Of a DNA stretch of 64,000 bases, positions 43,065 to 54,472 are shown piece after piece; within the stretch, counting starts at the first letter, position 1; each line of letters begins with the position of its first letter. The position numbers were made by a program, and so were the translations under genes. Location of the stretch: NCBI GenBank assembly GCA_029204225.1, contig CM055114.1:19829273-19893272 (forward strand), written 5' to 3'. The notes under the pieces were generated by a model. That model searched no databases. It was not told the origin of the DNA and saw only the letters and a program-made list of their open reading frames with translations. Source of the DNA: Diphasiastrum complanatum. Its lineage: Eukaryota > Streptophyta > Lycopodiopsida > Lycopodiales > Lycopodiaceae.

Positions 43065-43454
43065 CTAAATTCTAGCATGCATAAAGTAGTCTTCCAATTG
43101 ATGTTCCTTCGTTGTTGACACCAGCAACAGTTCTGAAACCCTAGTAGCAGTATTAGAGAGTGTGGTTGTCAAGTCTTGTTGTGTTTGTAGTTGTTCCTGC
43201 AATCGACCCACCTCATCTCTATACTGTTCTCTGTCTTGAACATAATCTATCACACTTCCAACATTATTGAATAAAGATTGTAAAGGTAGAAAAATCGTAC
43301 TAGAGGTTAAATCGGACAAATCAAATTTTTGGACTTCTTCAACAGTCGGCTTGACCTTCTCTCTTTTGAATTTCTCTCTGATCTCCTTAGGAGGCTGGTA
43401 GCCATCTTCAAATAACAATGTTTCAATATCATTCTCTGCAACTTCCTTCATCAA
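43065..43454 (-). CDS. Retrotransposon-associated charged protein, open frame
   Basis: A 129-codon frame: KEVAENDIETLLFEDGYQPP, EIREKFKREKVKPTVEEVQ, DLSDLTSSTIFLPLQSLFNN, then QYRDEVGRLQEQLQTQQDLT, and a Ser/Thr/Glu-rich end. The heptad-like RLQEQLQTQQ region suggests a coiled coil. Matching but broken copies lie at 28346-28740 and, in part, 1713-1952. Always beside copia gag. No family recognised. Confidence 0.45.
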   Translation of the reverse strand: MMKEVAENDIETLLFEDGYQPPKEIREKFKREKVKPTVEEVQKFDLSDLTSSTIFLPLQSLFNNVGSVIDYVQDREQYRDEVGRLQEQLQTQQDLTTTLSNTATRVSELLLVSTTKEHQLEDYFMHARI

Positions 43455-43673
43455 ATTAGGTTTTTGAGTTGTATGCTCATCTTGAACTGGGATGTTTGCT
43501 CCTCTATCATGTGCTCCATCAGCAACTGCGAGTCATCAATCTACATCGTATCGGTTTCATAATTGTGTTCTTCATATGCAACTAGCCTGGTTCCACTTGT
43601 CTCCACAACTTCTTTGATCTTATGTTCATAGTTTGGGGGACTATTCTAGCCATAATTCCAGCCTCAGCTTCAT

Positions 43674-44281
43674 TCAATAACTGAAAGTGGAAGGCCAAGT
43701 GGCTCCTCTTGATTGAAGCCTATACTCCTCATTCACCAAAATATCTTGCAAATCTAAAATACTTGGCAAAGTATTTTGAATAGCAAAACTTTGAACAAGA
43801 TTAGCCTGATCATCCAACAAGCCATTAAGTATAACTTGAACAAGTTCTACCTCCTTGATGCTTTCATCAATACATGCTAACTCATCATTGAATGCTTTAA
43901 CTCTCAAAAAACATGAGTACTCTCTTGCTTCTTTTGCAAAATTTGAAAGATTTGCCTCCTAAGAGTAAGAACTCTTGATGTGGACTTGGATTCATAAAGC
44001 TCCTTCAAATCTTCCCAAGCCTCCAAAGATGATGTGCACTTACCAACTACCTTGAGAAGTTCATTGGTAACATTCATCTTAATCATTTGTAGAGCTCTTT
44101 TAGCTCTCTTGTCATACCTCACTTGATCTTGTTGAGTTGCTGGTCTCTCCTTCAAACCTACAACAATATCCAGAACATCATTCATCTCAAGAAGTGATTC
44201 CATCCTCACCTTCCACAATGAATAGTTACTTGAGGTAAGCCTATCATTGCCTTCCAACATGAAGCCTCCACTTGTAGCCAT
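43674..44281 (-). pseudogene. Ty1/copia Gag with one frameshift
   Basis: Same Gag as 1953-2564. From ATG 44281 the frame runs 125 codons to QKKQESTHVF, where a 4-base deletion (about 43907) shifts it. The rest continues in another frame (RVKAFNDELACIDES to 43674). The leader and primer binding site upstream are intact, so this copy shows the correct gag start. Confidence 0.85.
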
Positions 44282-44870
44282 GTTGAAGTGACCTGATCTT
44301 CTTCTTTCAACCTATTCCAATGCACAAAGCACTCTCTTGAATGTCAAAAAATAAACTCAAGAAGAAATCACAAATATATGGAACCTCTCAAATCTCTTCT
44401 AGCACTTCTAACTAGAAAATCAACACATAGAATAGTGAAATCTTGATCAAGGCTATGATCTATCCTCAATCTAATGATTCTTGCCACTTCCTAAGATTGA
44501 AACACACTCAAATGAAGTTCAGTAACCTCACAAACTAGAGATCCAATCAAAATTAGGGTTTTGACATAATCACAAAAAATTGAATATCCCAAATTCTACA
44601 TGCAATTTCTAAAAACTTGATATATTCTTGTAGCCTCCAATGAGACCTTCCCAATGAACCAAAAATCAGATAATTCCAATAAACCAAGTGTGAAATTGGA
44701 ATTGATCGAGTATATCACCCTATATTGAGTTTTGACCTACAAAAGATCAATTCTACATATGCAAAATTGTTGACTTTTGAGTAGAAATCAATCTAGCATG
44801 CTCTAGCATTGGTAACTCCTCCAAATCCTTGCTAAAGATGGATGATCCTTTCATAACCTGAAACACAATA
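44282..44870 (-). other. Copia 5' leader
   Basis: Untranslated sequence between the primer binding site (44871) and the gag ATG (44281), about 590 bases. The gag-proximal part is shared with 2565-3089; the last 55 bases next to the primer site are found only here. Confidence 0.7.
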
Positions 44871-44882
44871 GCTCTGATACCA
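44871..44882 (-). other. Canonical copia primer binding site
   Basis: TGGTATCAGAGC on the minus strand, the standard plant copia site for initiator-Met tRNA. It directly abuts an LTR end in ...CACA. Confidence 0.9.
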
Positions 44883-45360
44883 TGTGAAGGATTTCAGATC
44901 ATTCAAGATCCAATCCATGTCCCTGATCTTTGGTTACAAAAGGAGCAAACCAACAATCCTGCCAATGTAGAAAAATCAGCATCTATATACAAAATGAGGT
45001 GCAAGCTCAAAGAGATACTGATCAAACATGAACCAAAACATAAAATATAGTTGTTGCCCATGCAATTACAGCACCCTACTATGTTTCACACTTGTGGAAC
45101 CAAAGATGGCAATAAATGATCATTCTACACATAGAATTGCAACGTAACATCATGAGAGTGTACCAATGAGTAGTAGAACCCAAAGAGAACCATGTATAAT
45201 GATGAAATGAGAGAGAGAAGAGAGAAGATGTGTTGCAGTTTGAAATCACAAAAAATTTGAAAGAAATTTAGGTCTGACCCATAAAAGCATTGATTTTTCA
45301 TCAAAATACTGAGGCTCAAAATTTGTACACTCTATCTTTGACTAAATCAACCCTGTTTTG
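44883..45360 (-). mobile_element. Copia 5' LTR (start not defined)
   Basis: Lies directly upstream of the primer binding site and ends in CA at 44883-44884. No second LTR copy is present in the window, so the TG start could not be set; 45360 is only an estimate. No similarity to the 498-bp Copia-A LTR was seen, so this is another copia family. Confidence 0.55.
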
Positions 45361-45522
45361 AGATCTGAGTAGTGCGAATTTTGTCTGTGTCTGAAAACCA
45401 AGAAAATACAGAGACATTGCAAGTTTTATCTTATTCAGTGTTGACTTCTCCCTTTCATCGATTTCTTGTTCCATTATTGTCATTTTACAATAATAAAACC
45501 CTGGAGAAACAATTGATTATCG

Positions 45523-45708
45523 GTGAGAAGAGTAAGGAACCTGAAGATGCTACCAGCCATACTATGCCACTCCACAAGTAAGTTATGCGGCACAACCCAT
45601 GCCTACCTTGAGAGGATGTTTTGTTTGTGCTGGCGACACCCTAGCATCCGTTGTCCTGACAAGCTCAAATTCCCACCCCTATGTGATAACTGCGGAATCG
45701 ATGATTGA
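45523..45708 (+). other. Small Cys-rich frame, unrecognised
   Basis: A 61-codon frame with FCLCWRHPSIRCPDKLKFPP then LCDNCGIDD. The Cys spacing (CxC, CxxC) could bind zinc but matches no family I know. It lies between a copia LTR and a copia RT of opposite direction and is absent from block D1-A. It may be chance. Confidence 0.2.
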
Positions 45709-45854
45709 TGCCACTTAAGGAACTTGGAAGACCTATCACAATCTACTTTTTAGCCATTACCTAAAATGACTTGAAGTTGAGGTGTCCCGTCCTTTTATGC
45801 CAAACCTCTTGATTAGGTATTTGCTCTCTTGCAACACATCCAACTTGGTGAGGA

Positions 45855-46760
45855 AAGAACACCGTCGACTGCAAATGGATTTACAAAAGAAAGATGAAGT
45901 CAGATGGCACTGTTGGATGCTACAAGGCTAGACTTGTCGCAAGGGCCATAAGCAGAGGTATGGTATCGACTACTTCGATACATACTCACCAATGGTCAAG
46001 ATGGCAAGCATCCGACTACTCCTTGCATATACAACGCAACACAATATGGAAATTCATCAAATTGATGTTAAAATAGCCTCTCTCCACAGAGATCTAGAGG
46101 AAGAGATCTTCATGAAGCAGTTTGAAGGATTCAAAGACCCTGACAATCGAAGTAAGCCTGTAGGCTACATCGATGCATCTATGGTTTGAAACAGGCATAA
46201 CGAGCTTGGTACAAGAAGCTCGACAATCTTCTGAAGTCTATAGACTTCGTTCCTACTCAACCAAATTGTAATGTCTACATAAAAAGAGTAGAAATAAGCT
46301 TTGTGATTCTAACAACTTTTGTAGATGACTCTCTAATGATAGAAAATTCTTTGATGCTGATCAAGGATACCAAGAGTCAGATTTTTGCTAATTATGAAAT
46401 CATAAGTTTGGGAGAACCGACAAAATGTCTTGGGTTGCGGATCAAAAGAGGTCGAATAAGAGGAATGATGCATCTGACTCAATCAAAATATGCCGAAAAG
46501 GTGCTAAAGCAGTACCGAATGCTAGACTACAAAGAAAAAGCCACACCGATGATAGCTGGAGCAAAATTGTCGAAGCAGGACTGTCCCCAACGATAGACGA
46601 GGAGAGACATAAAATGGAAGGTATACCATACCAAAACTTGATTGGTAGTCTTATTGTATTGAACAATCTGTACCAGACCCGACTTGGCCTTCTCTGTCTA
46701 TGCATTGAGTCAATTCTCCTCTAACCCTGGCATAACACATTGGCAAATGGCAAAGAGACC
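45855..46760 (+). pseudogene. Copia reverse transcriptase (third lineage)
   Basis: RT pieces in order: DCKWIYKRKMKSDGTVGCYK, KARLVARA, MVKMASIRLLLAYT, EIHQIDVKIASLH (DV motif), EEEIFMKQFEGFKDP, then TTFVDDSLMIENS (FVDD catalytic box with both Asp), ISLGEPTKCLGLRIKRG, LTQSKYAEKVLKQY, ATPM, PYQNLIGSL and FSVYALSQFSSNPG. Several frameshifts (near 45970, 46190, 46600). The FVDD box and DV aspartate survive. Its last 24 codons are all that remains in block D1-A (3092-3163). Confidence 0.85.
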
Positions 46761-46859
46761 TTCGACTTCTGGATATTCGAGGTGTTTCCCACTTTTATGA
46801 GGGTCTATCGGCCGGAAAAAGAGAGATCTTAGGAGGAGTTACCTCAGCGGCAACTGTTG

Positions 46860-47810
46860 TTGTGGCGGTGATGCTGATGATGTCGTGCTTCATGCGACCT
46901 CAAGTCCAGCACATTCATCTAGCAGGCCTCATCGTATCAATTCCTTACTTCAAGAAACACTAACTCAGGAAGCAATGCGGATGGCACGTGATACTATGAC
47001 TCCTGCATCAGTCACACTTGAATATCCTGACACCCCCACGCTCTCTCCTCACATTTTTCCATCTTCGGTACCCACGCTCCCTATGGGGTCTCCATTGCAC
47101 TGTGATCTCTCTTGCTAGGCCACTCCACCCATTTTTTCTCCCATTCAAACCCTTGTTGGTTACACTCCCTCTCAAACTCCTCCCCAACCTTCTTCTCTTC
47201 AGACCCCTCCCCGACCTTCTCGTGATCGTCTTAAAAATCCTCTCCAAACTTCTCCTGTTGTATTCACTTCCCCCTAGCCCGACGCCACTCCTCTCAACAC
47301 TCCCTTTGCCACCTCTCCATCAGTTGACATCTTGCCCTCCTATGCCATAGATGCGGAGAAACACATAGTGGAGGATGAGCGTAGTGGTGGTTGAGTGATC
47401 ACTCGCACAAGACAACTAACACAAGTGGTCTTCAACAAGGACATTTTCAAGGACTGGCACAAACAAAGTGATGACAAAAAGAATTATGTTGTTGACCAGT
47501 TTATAGAGAATTTTTAGTCCCCTCCACTGATTTGGAATTTGATCGAATCTGGATGTCATGCCGCATGGGAGGCATGATGTGAGCCACCGCAACTCGGAGA
47601 TCCGAGATGCGGTAAGAGCTGGAAGATCTAGGCCATACCACGTGCACAAGGACGATTGTAAGTTTGCAAAGAAAGAATTTCGAGAAAATCCAGATCGTTT
47701 CAAGCAACAACAAGAAATAGCTAAGAAACGCCTGGAGACTGCAGGGCCTTCTCACCTTGGCAGTGGTGGCCAAGGTTGCCCATTTCATAAGTCTCCCCAC
47801 CCATATGTTG
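46860..47810 (+). pseudogene. CACTA-like Transposase_24 remnant, copy B
   Basis: Close copy of 3260-4220 with the same DIFKDWHKQSDDKKNYVVDQF segment. It has extra stops (47276 TAG, 47393 TGA, 47515 TAG) where copy A reads Trp, Leu or Gln. It is more decayed than copy A. Confidence 0.4.
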
Positions 47811-48282
47811 AATTTGATATTGTCATAATTCATATTTTATTTGTGAATTTGTTTAAATTAAATTACAATCGCCAATTTTTAGGTTCATGGAGAAATCTAC
47901 CGTAAAGCGGTCTCCCAGTATAAGTATGCATATTCCAGCAACATGCAATCATTACTCAAATTATTGGAGAGACAATAAGTGAGAATTGATTGGGATGGAT
48001 ATTCTGAGGTATATTTATGGCTTCAAGATATATTTTAATTTCACCACATTCATGTTGTCGAACACTCTAACAACATCACTTACAAAATTTACACATCTTT
48101 ATCACAAGCAGGTATCGCAGTTCCAGTCTCATGCATCGCAGTCACATGAGTCTGATGACCATGGCCAGGATAGGGACGATTCAACTGGATCTAATAATTA
48201 GGCGTTTCATTCTAATATATGTTTGTAATTGGAACATTTATGTATAAATATATAGAATTTGTTTAAGTTAAGTCCTCTACAT

Positions 48283-49110
48283 GAATCATCACGTCAACCA
48301 GTTTAAGAATCTCTTGCAGCAGATGGCAGCTGTCGGATCAACTATTGACATTAAGATACAATTATGACATTGCTATCGAGTCTGCCACCTACATACGAAA
48401 ACTAGGTGATGATCATAACGACACACTCATATTTAACTCTCTCAAGAGTAATCGCTATGTTGCTGCAAGAAGACAATCGAAGAATCTCATACAGCTCTTC
48501 GAATTCAATATTGCATGCTCTACATGTAAACAAATGCACTAAATGTTAGATGAAAAAAGGCCCGAAACAATTTGTATCGAATTAGAAATTGATTCAAAGT
48601 CAAGAGCAATTACCGAATCCCCAGTCGAAGAAGAAGATGTTTGATAAGTATTGCAAACATGCTAACAATCATGAGATTCATGATTGGAAGATATTGAAAG
48701 CAAATAATGACAACAAGACGTACTCAGATCAACAGGCAAATGCACTTGCAGTTACATCTCAATTTCTAGTTCAAGACATGGATGAAGGAGCTTTATGATT
48801 AGATATCAAAAAGCGCAAGTTGATAATGTTCGGTTTTTCAATTTTGGAGCCACATGACCAATCATCGCGAACATTTTCCTATACGTCTTACACTATAAAA
48901 AATTCATTCATGTTGGTGATGATAGTGCACCTACTATCAAAGGTGAAGGCGCTATAAGATTGAGTTACAGCATGATCAATTCAAGTTACTATTGAATGTT
49001 TTGTATGTATCTAAACTGTCAAGAAATCTATTATTAGTAAGTTGAATTATTAATGTATGTCATAGGGTAGAACTTGAATATGATTGTCATAATATACCAA
49101 CATAGAATTG
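48283..49110 (+). pseudogene. Copia Gag/protease remnant, copy B
   Basis: Same as 4694-5520: QFKNLLQQM, LLSSLPPTYEN, LSRVIAMLLQEDN, zinc-knuckle-like YCKHANNHEIHDW, HMTNHREHF and the GDDSAPTIKGEGAI protease stretch, then NVLYVSKLSRNLLLVS. Small indels differ from copy A. Not functional. Confidence 0.65.
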
Positions 49111-50110
49111 CTAGATTTGTGTAGTGTTTATGTCGTTCCCCGAGGAGATAGCACTTAAAAACTATTTTATTAGTACAATCCTAACTTACTTCGAATGAAA
49201 TGGAATTGTGTGTTAATCTGGTTGTCAAACAGACATTTAATAAGTAACCAATATTACTTTTGTTGTGGGTGTGTGATGATGAAAAATTCAGAACAACAAT
49301 CTTCCTCTATCGAACTGAATGAAAAGTGTTCTATAAGTGAAATGTTATCAGAGTAGCACGAACGAACTACACTCGGGCTGATTAAGTTGTCAGTAAGAAT
49401 TTGTGTTATGTTCGATGCAGACATGTACGAACAGACAAATAGTTAATCTTATTTTTGAATTGTTGTGTTCTAGACAGAAGTCCTCAACAACTAAAGTCCA
49501 ATCATGGTTAAAGACCTCAAATAGTTCACAAATATGTTAGAAACAATTCCTCAGGCAGGGACTACCATTTCACATGTATACATACTTCTCTATCAGTGAC
49601 TGTGGAAAACTGTACCAATGAGATATGTTATTCGGGTGCCGAATACAAAGTATTCGCGCAAACAAATAAGATAGTTTAAAGACAGTTCTGTAGATCAGCT
49701 TTACGGAAACACAACAAACGACTATAATGAACTATTCTAACTGTCCGACTAGAGAGTAGTTTAAGCAGTGTGAAAGAGATCGCTAGTAGACTCAAAGTCA
49801 CTCACACTCAGTAGTGCAGAGAACATAAATCAAAGAAAATATTCTTCGATGCTCTATTCACTTCTTCAATCTCTCAAGTACAAAAACTCTCTCTCTCTCT
49901 CGGTGGTGTGAAAATGAAGCGTGTCTTCATATATTACCTATGGAGCGAGCAAACACACCTCCAGAGATTCCAGATGTGCTGCTCCATTGACTATCTCTAG
50001 TTAATAGATGAATTACAAATACATGTAGATTATACCATTGAAGGTACATTGAACTACGAGTTTAATCTACTCTAGTTTAAGGTGGCAATACGAATCTAGT
50101 CGATTTGTAT
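49111..50110. other. Non-coding retroelement sequence
   Basis: To 49922 it is shared with 5521-6336, ending in a CT tract near 49890. From 49923 to 50110 it is unique and may be leader or a decayed pol start of the copia integrase that follows. No frame of interest. Confidence 0.4.
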
Positions 50111-50112
50111 GA

Positions 50113-50985
50113 TTGACTAGATTAAGACTGTTCAAAGCATCATTTCAGTTCTGGAGGTCTTGTCCTTTAGTGGAAGACAAGTCTTTGGCATTTATATCCC
50201 GAAAAAATGATATAGGCCTCTTCATAATATACCAGTGTCTAGCACATATCATCATCTTCGAGTATAAGTTGTCATATTTGAGTAGATATTCATTATTTAG
50301 CAAATATGTGGCATCACAATGACCAATGTCTAATTGTTGATAGGATGAATAAGATCCTTTCACTCGGAACGAGGCTTGGATACTTATATAGATTGATTCA
50401 TTGCCATTCTGACACAAGTAAAGCCTTGAATACTTTCATTCTAGTCAATAAAGCATTACTTTGGCACTACAGGTTAGGTCACTTGAATCATACATCTATA
50501 TCAAACATGTTTAGACAATCCTTAGTACTTGATCTCAATCATCTAGACAAGAAGATCGACCTCCCTGTCTATCATAGCTACATTGTTGGAAAGCAAACTA
50601 GGATTCCATTTAGATTGATTCATAAGTATGCAACAAAAGATATTCTAAATAATATTCATTCAAATATATGTAGCCCGATGCAAATTTTGTTGTTACTTGG
50701 TGCAAAGTACTTTATTACTTTTATAGAAGAAATTTTGAGAAGAACAGTTGTTTGTTTCCTTAAGCAGAAATTGGAGGGTTTCAACCTCTTCGAACAATTC
50801 AAGGAGTATGCAAAACTTGAAATCGATAGAAAAAGTAAAACACTGAGGTTAGACAATGGGAGATTATACATCTCAACCAAATTCAAAGAGTATTGTTGTA
50901 GGAACCTTATTTGACGCGGCTAAGAGTATGCTTGCTCATGTGACACTTTCTAAATCCTTCTCGGCTAAAGTTGTTTCCAATGTAG
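50113..50985 (+). pseudogene. Copia integrase with pre-integrase domain
   Basis: A 202-codon frame (50306-50914) reads KALLWHYRLGHLNHTSISNM (GAG-pre-integrase, LWHxRLGH), VGKQTRIPF, then the core NNIHSNICSPMQIL, FITFIEEILRR, LRLDNGRLY. Key residues are lost: both zinc Cys before VGK are Tyr, the first catalytic Asp is Asn, and FID is FIE. So the enzyme would be dead though the frame is open. After 50914 the sequence skips to AAKSMLAHVTLSKSFSAKVV and ends at about 50985 against the end of an LTR of opposite direction. Confidence 0.8.
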
Positions 50986-50999
50986 ATATGACTTGGTTC

Positions 51000-51499
51000 T
51001 GATCATAAACACTTAGATGTGACTTAGTTCTATACTTTTTCGTACAACAACAATACATTGTAGTACTTCACACGCAACCATAAAATCAACATTCTACACA
51101 TAGAAACTCAAGGTATCAAGAGAAAATCACATCAGATGGACATAGAAACACAAGAGATGAATTATCCACAAAGAAAGAACTTTGATTGATTGTTTCTCCA
51201 TGCAGGTACAACTATTTATAGCTTCCAAAATGTCATTTGTCCACTTGTCCCAAAATGGACCTAAATTGAAAACTTCTAGATACTTCATCAAAAACCTAGA
51301 AATACTAGTCTAAATGCAATGTATCAAACTTAGTTAATTAGAATGGGTCCAAACTCAACCTCATCCACTTACTTGCCAAAAATAGTAAAAACAATATTTA
51401 GGCTCTTATTGACAAATATGAAACTATCTCTAAGTTGAGATTTCATTTTGGCCTCCAAAAATGCCGATAAAACAACAAACTAGTTGACAATTTCTGACA
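51000..51499 (-). mobile_element. Copia-A 3' LTR, complete (500 bp)
   Basis: On the minus strand starts TGTCAGAAATTGTC at 51499 and ends GTTTATGATCA at 51000. It directly follows the polypurine tract and pol C-terminus at 51500 and up. TATA box at 51212-51220. Matches 42552-43049. Confidence 0.87.
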
Positions 51500-52028
51500 C
51501 TCCCTCTTCAACTAGTTTTAGCATGGGTTTAGATAGAACTCTGACTGATGTCTTGTGCTTCATAAACAAGTCTTTTCCCAATGCTTTGGTGAAGATATCA
51601 ACCGCACACTCCCTTGAATAAACATGTTGAAGCCATGCTTGTTCTCTCACAAAATGATAAGTCACTTCAATGTGCTTGCTCCTTGCATGAAAAATAGGAT
51701 TGCTTGCCAATCTTTGGGCTGAAAGATTATTGTAGAAGATGATTGGACTCTCTGAAAAATCCAACAATTGAAAATCCATTAGCATCCTTTTGATCCATAG
51801 CATCTCCTTTGTGCAAGGTGTAAGAGCTTTGTACTCGGCCTCACTAGATGACAATGAGATTATAGCTTGTTTTTTCGACATCCAAGAGATAGCTCCATGA
51901 CCTATAAACATAACATGTGCACTTATGGATTTCCTATCCACTTGATCTCCAGCAAAGTCTGAATCTGAAAATCCATACAAGTTTGGTGATGATCCTCCAT
52001 AAACAATCCCAAAATCATTAGTTACCAA
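51480..52028 (-). CDS. Copia-A RT end and RNase H, uninverted
   Basis: Open 182-codon 3' end of pol: GIVYGGSSPNLYGFSDSDFA, GDQVDRKSISAH, ISWMSKKQAIISLSSSEAEY, LWIKRMLMDFQLLDF, IFHARSKHIEVTYHFV, HVYSRECAVDIFTKALGKDL and a VLSKPMLKLVEEGV end. It has the GxSDxDxAGD and DIFTKAL signatures of copia RNase H. The stop lies 18 bases inside the LTR, as is common. It is truncated at its 5' side by another LTR-like sequence at 52030. It is the reference for the inverted segments at 18872, 41741 and 63171. Confidence 0.85.
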   Translation of the reverse strand: MVTNDFGIVYGGSSPNLYGFSDSDFAGDQVDRKSISAHVMFIGHGAISWMSKKQAIISLSSSEAEYKALTPCTKEMLWIKRMLMDFQLLDFSESPIIFYNNLSAQRLASNPIFHARSKHIEVTYHFVREQAWLQHVYSRECAVDIFTKALGKDLFMKHKTSVRVLSKPMLKLVEEGVSEIVN

Positions 52029-52029
52029 G

Positions 52030-52320
52030 ATGTATCCACATGTGATTTGTAAAATTGTGGAATTGCCACTAGGCTCCTCATGGGCAGCCCTCTTGGTTAT
52101 TTAAGAGGTCCTCTCTCTTGTGAGGGAGCTTCATTTGTATTGTCTCTACTCTTGTATTGAATAAAGAAGATCCTCCATGAGTTTTGGCATTCACAGAGCC
52201 ACTTGATCATGGTGGCTTTCTTGAGTGATTCCTTTATGATCATGCCCTTCCATTCTTGCATGTGTGGTTGTGGAATTAGATTAGTTTCTTGCTTTCTTTC
52301 TTTATGCATTGTGGATTAGA
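52030..52320 (+). mobile_element. LTR-like sequence with TATA and poly(A) motifs
   Basis: TGTATCCACATGTG at about 52032 could be an LTR start. GGTTATTTAAGAGG near 52094 is TATA-like and TATTGAATAAAGAAG near 52156 holds an AATAAA. From about 52215 it matches 21170-21290 and leads into unit E. Boundaries are not proven. Confidence 0.45.
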
Positions 52321-54471
52321 GTGGATTAGCTTTCTTGCATTGTGGAATAGTGTAGAATCAGCATTCAAGTAAACTAAATAGGCTGAAATTGTGGCATAGA
52401 TCTTGCAGATTCTCTTACTTTTCAATTCTTGATGTTCTTGGGCTCTCCAAGAATCAAGAAATGAGTGTTTCTTGATCCTTGAACATTCATAATGTTGTCT
52501 TTTAGCTTCTTGTTTCTTGTTCTTGTTTATGTTTTGTTGCTTGTAGATTAATTCAAATTTCAAGATATGTTTTCAACTCATTTTACAACAAGTAGAAATA
52601 GGCACTAAGCTACACTCAGATCATTGTTGAGCATCGTGGCTTGCCCTTTCGTTTGATGTAAGTATAGTTCAGGAGACAACAAGTTCCTGTGAATGTACTG
52701 ATAGGCTGGATAAAAACTATACTACAACAAAAATCCTACTGTATGGCTGAATGTTAACCAAGACTTTGATTGCCAAGAATGACCCATAAGAGTCTGGTAA
52801 CAGACAGTAATTAAATGCCAAACAAGCAACGTGCCAAGTCATATTGAGTCTACATAGAGAATAAAACCAAAGTAATGAGAAATCAATGAACATCACAACA
52901 AAACCATACATAAAAAATGGAAAAAATATATGAACTGTGTCACTTTTACATGAAAAAAATACAACAAAACAAGGATGAATATGATGGTCTCTACATCTCT
53001 CCTGGCTGAGACTTGAATCTGCAACTGTCGAAAAAGTGGTGCAACCAGCTGTGTGAAGTTTACAGTTTGCAAAATTTTGATGGAGTTAATGAGATTGGCA
53101 ACCATTATCGAAACATGAATATCTTTTCCAACTATGATTTTATGCAGCATGCCCTGGCATATGCACAATTCATGATGGTTAGGACATGAGTTGATAATAT
53201 TGTGGACTTTACGTCTGATTCCTTTTCACTAGGATGTCACAGTTGGGATTGTTGAGTGGTAGAATATGAGGCATCATCTTCAAGCTTGACACACTTGATC
53301 ATTCCTTATGTTAAAAAAAAGGATACCAAACACTACCCTTGACTGAATATGAAGACAATACAATTGAAAGAAACATCAACGAGAACATCGTTTGCATTAG
53401 ATACATGGATTTTACCTTGTGTGTGTGTGTGTGACATGTTATGGAGTATGATCAAAATTCATCCATAACTTTTTTTGTTATCAATTGGTTGTCATAATGG
53501 TGATTTTCAAGAGTCTTAAAACACTATTAGATAGAGCTAAACAATATTCAAATACGTTGTAGTGTTTTGCAGCTATAAACTTGAAGCTAATATATTATAT
53601 TTGCTATATATGGACATTTATTGAAAACCACATGTAGAAGATTACTTCTTTGTTGTTTGAGTATAACTATCATCTTGAGTGGATTTATGAGCTAGTCATC
53701 ATTCTATTTTAACTTTTGTATATATTGTTTATATTTTTTAAAGTGATGCCCTTCAATCTATTGGAAAGAGGTGATGAGATGAGAGAAAGCAAAATGACAA
53801 GCCGAAGGAGGTAAATGACTTATCGAGCACATCAAAATGAATGTTCTCTCCTATGCATGACCACGCTTATTAATATTGAACAAAAGTAGTGACAAAAGTC
53901 ACGTTCAGTCATTTAGCAACTAACTTTGAGATCACCAGAAGCTAAAGTGATTACATAGCCAAACAATGAAGTATTGAATTATAAAAAAAAACAGTAAGAG
54001 ATTATCAGTTACAAATAATCACAGAGATGCATACAAATGTGGAAAATGGCTACAAACGGAGAGAAAAATGGGCGAAAGTGGCAAGTATGAAGGAGCTAAA
54101 CAATCTGCAAAAAAAAATGAAGAGAGGGGTGAAAATGGAAGGAGAAACAGACAAAAGAGATGAGGGAATTGGGCATTGGACACAAACAAGCTGAACTTAG
54201 GCGCCACAAATATCTGCCAAAACCAAAAATTCTGGCCGCTAAATTTAGCAGTACTTCTACTAACTATTCGCTAAAACTCCGCCAAGGAAAATGCTCTGAT
54301 AGGAGCTGGTCCTCCTCCAAACTATGCTGAATGTTGTTGAAGCAAAGAGATGAAAGCCCTCAACAAAGAAAAAAAAAAAAATCAGCAAGGAAAATGGGCA
54401 CCCAATCAAAAAATCAGATCTAAAATTCAGCAATCAGGAAAGTGCTCTGATACCAAGCTTTAAATACAACC
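52321..54471. repeat. Unit E, copy 3
   Basis: Nearly identical to 54510-56570 and 10542-12600. It contains the 91-codon minus-strand frame (52893-53168) and an R335 relative (about 53820-54035). A private stretch of about 50 bases lies near 54240-54290 (CTAAATTTAGCAGTACTTC...). It ends just past the primer binding site at the join to copy 4. Confidence 0.75.
54444..54455 (-). other. Canonical copia primer binding site in unit E
   Basis: TGGTATCAGAGC on the minus strand. The other two E copies read TGGTATCAAAGC. Only about 15 bases of the LTR remain upstream before the join to the next E copy. Confidence 0.8.
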
Positions 54472-54472
54472 A

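Larger units (their letters stand above)
43436..49922. repeat. Segmental duplication D1, copy B
   Basis: Longer form of block D1 (see 1713-6336). It keeps the copia primer binding site, LTR part and a copia RT (44810-46688) that are missing from copy A, so it is closer to the ancestral arrangement. Confidence 0.9.

Noticed and set aside
45523-45708. Zinc-finger host gene
   Set aside because: Single short Cys-rich frame with no homologous copy or known spacing; kept only as a low-confidence note.
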